The notes below the pieces were generated by a model. The model worked only from the letters and a program-made list of their open reading frames with translations. It was not told the origin of the DNA and made no database searches. 17,683 nt of DNA, taken from the NCBI GenBank assembly GCA_009602725.1, contig WELB01000253.1:166528-184210 (forward strand), written 5' to 3'. This DNA comes from Spirogloea muscicola (taxonomy: Eukaryota > Streptophyta > Zygnematophyceae > Spirogloeales > Spirogloeaceae). Position numbers and translations under genes: made by a program. This document shows positions 10,048 to 17,683 of the stretch, piece after piece (position 1 is the stretch's first letter; the number at the start of each line of letters is the position of its first letter).

Positions 10048-10083
<36 letters not shown>
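10048..10083. repeat. (GCC)12 microsatellite upstream of RIOK2
   Basis: Twelve perfect GCC units ending 170 bp before the RIOK2 start codon, probably in the 5' UTR or proximal promoter. It is the longest uninterrupted triplet tract in the window. Confidence 0.95.
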
Positions 10084-10084
<1 letters not shown>

Positions 10085-10253
10085 TTGGCGCCGCCGTCTT
10101 GACGCTTCAAGCCCGGCCTGGGAGCCAGGGGGGCGTCCGGGGTCATCCGAGGCAAGCTGTGCGAGCGGCGTCCTGCTGCGGGACCTGCGGCCCCTCCACA
10201 TCGGAGCTCGGCCAGCAGAGGCCTGGCGGCTGCTGGCGGCGACAGCGGCCGCC

Positions 10254-14802
<4,549 letters not shown>

Positions 14803-15549
14803 TGAGATGGCTTTGGCACCTCGTCCCTTGCAATTAGCAGTACAGAGCTTACTGGAAGGTGTGGGCACAAGCATGCAGATTGCTGCAGCTTGGAAGGTAT
14901 ACTGCAGATGCCCATTCGAGGGATGGCCTGAGTCAAGTCTTCTGCTACAAGTCAGTAGGATCTTAGACACTGTAGTCTTGCAGGCTCATTTTGAGGTTGG
15001 GTCCGGCGTCGAACAATGCACCGCACATGTCACGGAGACTGGAGCGGTCTTGACGGCCATGAATATCTGAGGCGGGTACTGATCTGGCCTACTCGTACTT
15101 GCAACCGCAATAATTTTACAAGGTGAACAGCCTGGAGTCAACAGACCAATGTAATAACTGGAAGCTGACAAAAGGCACCCCTGATGGATTGGCTTCGAGG
15201 TCTAGGATGGGTCTGCACCTCCATGCTCCAGCCCGTGGGCAGTTGCCCGAGCGCCATGATATTGAGGCCGAGCTGCCGTGCCAACAGGGCGACGACACAA
15301 TATGCTTCATGGGGATCCCCTGGATGCCAAACAACCGTCTCAGTGTTGGTGATTATAAAGGGAAGCTGAGCTCATCATTACTAACATTGCGTTGATCGCT
15401 GTGGATGTTGCTGCTATGTCATTATTGCAATTGAAAGGGAATGAAAAGAATAAGAGCGCGCATAATTTGGCGAATGCAGCCAAATGCAGCCAAATGCATC
15501 ATCATGTAATCGATAATGTGCACGAATGACAATATGATTCCTACTTCAC
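14803..15549. other. Convergent intergenic region between RIOK2 and mevalonate kinase
   Basis: Holds the RIOK2 3' UTR and possibly part of the kinase gene's 3' UTR. TGTAA words occur on the + strand at 15150 and near 15505, and on the - strand at 15120-15116. Any of these could be a green-algal type polyadenylation signal. No gene was recognised. Confidence 0.55.
15473..15498 (+). repeat. Short tandem repeat, 10-bp unit x2.6
   Basis: AATGCAGCCA at 15473 and 15483, then a partial third unit AATGCA at 15493. It lies in AT-richer intergenic DNA. Confidence 0.85.
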
Positions 15550-17682
15550 CTATCTATTACCTATCAAAACCAGAGCCTCCATCAGGGGTCCCAGCCAAGA
15601 CAAGGAACTGCTTGAGCATTTTCTATCAGGAGCTACTCGAAACCCACCTATGCATTCCCTGCCCTTGTATGTAGGGCAAGGGGCAGTGCACCAATAAGTG
15701 AATGAGCGGGGGGCTGGGGGGAAGGGGGGTTGGGCACTGAGATCCTCGGGTCCAGTGTTGATGTAGGCATTTTGAGGTGTTATTAAGTGGGTTACTAAAG
15801 GTTTGATTGAGCAGGGTGGTCCCGAGGGGTCACAAGCACATGGTGGCCTAAGCCCTGCAGTCTCAGGGGTCGAGCGCAGGAGGGCACCGCTGCCGCCAAG
15901 CTCTGCCTGGAAGCAGCGGAAGCCGTTATTGAGGAGGTCAGCCTGAACGCACGCCAGGTGCGCCAGCGAGCAGTCTGCGCATGGCCAAAGACCATGGTTC
16001 AGAGATTTGTTGACAGTTGTCGTTGACGGGTTTGCTTAGATGTCTCGCTTACGCATACAGGGTGCCAATGCTGATAGAAATCGACACACACTTTGACGCG
16101 GGCGTTGGCTTAAGATCTACAGTGGTCAATCTCAAAGACCTAAGCCTGAATTGGTGAGGGGACGTCACAACAAAATCCTAGTCCTTCAACATCAGCAGAT
16201 TGTGCGAAGTGAGTGTATGGCAGCTACGTCGCAATGTCACAGTCATTCCGGTGCTGGCACAGAAAGGATCATCGAAAGAGTGCGCACTGCTGGGGAGGAG
16301 GGCGAGCACGCAGCCGCCGCCACCGGCACCGGTGAGCTTGGCAGCCAGGCCGTGGCTGGCGCACAGCGTGACGATGCGTCTCACTGCAGGGTGGCTCACG
16401 CCCATGCTCTGCAGCAGGCCCTGGTTGATGTTGATGAGCTCCACAAGCCGCTCCTCTGCTTCAGGTCCAAGGACCGCCTTGCTGTCGCCGCCACTGTCTT
16501 CCCTCTGTGGCGGCAGCAGGAGGCCTGCTGCCTCCGTGGCAACTGCGTCCACGGCATCAAAGATGCGCGTCATGACTGCAGGGTACTGCGCAGTGCGCCG
16601 CGCCACAAGGGAGACCTGCGCGCCTGTGCTGCGGGCCACGCATGTGTCTGCGAGGAGTATCCGCAGCGGCGGCAGCCCTGCTGCCGGCTCCGCCGACGTG
16701 GTGACCCTCCCGCCCTTGTAGCTCAAGAAGCCACCTGCCAGTAGAGCAACAGCTCCAAGATTCAGTTTCCACTGGCCATTGCCATCTGGGTTGGTGTGCT
16801 AAGACCAGGGCCCTTGGCCCCAACACAGACACCCAGGCTTTGGTGTGGAGGCTGGGACTAGGCAATCGAAGATATATGCTTGGTTCGTATATTAGGAGAT
16901 TATTGAAATATTTTAAGTAATGGATGACGAGTTTGTGCCTGCGGGCTCAGGGGCGCACATGAGCCCCAGGCTTGCACTGACCGAACGTGCTGATGCTATT
17001 GTCGATGCCCGAGGGGTTGCCGTGGAACTGCCGCTCCCCTTGGAGCGCCCAGGCGTTCACCTGTGCGGCGTCGGTTCTCCTCAGCTGCCGCCATGACCCG
17101 CAGTCCTCGCCAGGCTGCCCAGGCTGGTCGTCCAGGCGCCCCGCTGCCGCCAGCAGGGCGGTGGAGAGGGCGACGCACAGCGCTGCCGAGGAGCCCAGGC
17201 CGCTGCCCATTGGGAGCTCCGAGGTGACAGTGACCATGGCCGACTGTTGCAGCCTGCGCACAAACACACATTCTTGATGACTCTTGCGGGCACAGTGTAT
17301 CGTCAATCCTTTGGATCGCAACGCCGGATCGAGGAGGACTCACAAACTCGCGTGATAGCCCACAAAAACGAGCGCGTCATGCACCGAACAGCCAAAGCTG
17401 GGAGCAACGCCGACCAAGTCGGACCCAGTCGCCGCTTGACCTTTGGGAAGCGGGCGCCCACGGATCGGAAGCGGCAGCGGCAGCGGCGGCGGCGGCGGGC
17501 AAAGCAGAGCAAAGACGTTTAGTTAGCTGGTTAGCTAGCTAAACCAATAAGTTGGCTAAGTGGGCGGCAACTCACCCCACGATCTTGGCGAGCAGGAAGA
17601 GGACGACGGCGGCGGCCTCGGCGAGGCCGGCGGCGGTGGAGCCGGCAGCGGCTAGCTGGTCCTGCGCCAGCGCGCGCAGCGC
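15550..17682 (-). CDS. MVK: Mevalonate kinase, N-terminus beyond window; C-terminal end uncertain
   Basis: Exons in coding order are 17682-17576 (partial), 17253-16982, 16734-16288 and 15974-15550, with GT-AG introns of 322, 247 and 313 bp and matching phases. The enzyme phosphorylates mevalonate with ATP in the cytosolic mevalonate pathway. This GHMP-fold kinase shows the ATP-binding loop ELPMGSGLGSSAALCVALS, the HGNPSGIDNSISTFG block with the Glu and Asp expected at the active site (GERQFHG, SGID), NQGLLQSMGVSHPAVRRI, and GHMP motif 3 KLTGAGGGGCVLALLP. These match plant mevalonate kinase better than galactokinase or phosphomevalonate kinase. About 100-130 N-terminal residues are off the right edge. 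The last exon continues the family with QADLLNNGFRCFQAELGGSG, where plant enzymes normally end (near 15877). The frame then stays open another 100 or so codons to TAG at 15552-15550 with unconserved sequence. The acceptor at 15975 and the donor after 16288 (GTGCGC) are my best fit, not certain. Confidence 0.9.
15708..15734 (+). other. Tight G-quadruplex motif
   Basis: Three runs of six G (15708-15713, 15716-15721, 15724-15729) and a final GGG (15732-15734), separated by two-base loops CT, AA and TT. It fits the G3+N1-7 rule with very short loops. It lies on the strand opposite the kinase gene, within the unconserved tail or 3' UTR, between two convergent genes. Confidence 0.85.
17531..17542. 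repeat. 12-bp perfect palindrome in mevalonate kinase intron
   Basis: TTAGCTAGCTAA is self-complementary and sits in a longer TAGCT-rich stretch (17518-17545) inside the intron between the first two visible exons. No function can be assigned. Confidence 0.5.
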
Positions 17683-17683
17683 G

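Noticed and set aside
15116-15154. TGTAA as a general polyadenylation signal
   Set aside because: Present here on both strands but absent from the 3' flanks of Z-ISO and RPS3, so I do not assign it as the signal for any gene.
16151-16744. 197-codon plus-strand frame opposite mevalonate kinase
   Set aside because: An antisense shadow of the GC-rich coding exon; the minus strand carries clear GHMP kinase motifs.

Overview
The window is nuclear DNA from a green-lineage (Viridiplantae) eukaryote, most likely a green alga. It holds parts or all of five spliced genes with 28 GT-AG introns that I can place, mostly 100-600 bp long. The encoded proteins are plant-like. A 15-cis-zeta-carotene isomerase shows plastid carotenoid synthesis. 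I cannot name the species. The cytosolic mevalonate kinase argues for a lineage that kept the mevalonate pathway (such as streptophyte algae), because core chlorophytes are generally reported to lack it.

Layout, left to right. 2-2103 (+): Z-ISO, zeta-carotene isomerase, 5' end cut by the window. 2494-4191 (-): 40S ribosomal protein uS3 (RPS3), convergent with Z-ISO, complete except for a short first exon I could not find. 4192-7381: a long non-coding stretch between the divergent RPS3 and proteasome genes, with GCC repeats, one ambiguous base, diverged short repeats, a GC-rich hairpin, a G-box and a G-rich telomere-like tract. 7382-9189 (+): 20S proteasome subunit beta5, complete in 7 exons. 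9190-10253: intergenic, ending in a (GCC)12 tract. 10254-14802 (+): RIO2 atypical kinase (RIOK2), complete in 13 exons. 14803-15549: intergenic. 15550-17682 (-): mevalonate kinase, missing its N-terminal exons beyond the right edge, with a puzzling open reading frame after the conserved C-terminus.

The genes form no pathway cluster. They are housekeeping genes of plastid carotenoid synthesis, cytosolic translation and 40S maturation (RPS3, RIO2), proteolysis (beta5) and cytosolic isoprenoid synthesis (mevalonate kinase). No tRNA, rRNA, CRISPR array or intact transposon was recognised. The main points for a second look are the mevalonate kinase and its tail, a very tight G-quadruplex motif at 15708-15734, GCC tracts and strong GC enrichment at gene 5' ends, and the unexplained 2.5 kb between about 4.4 and 6.95 kb.
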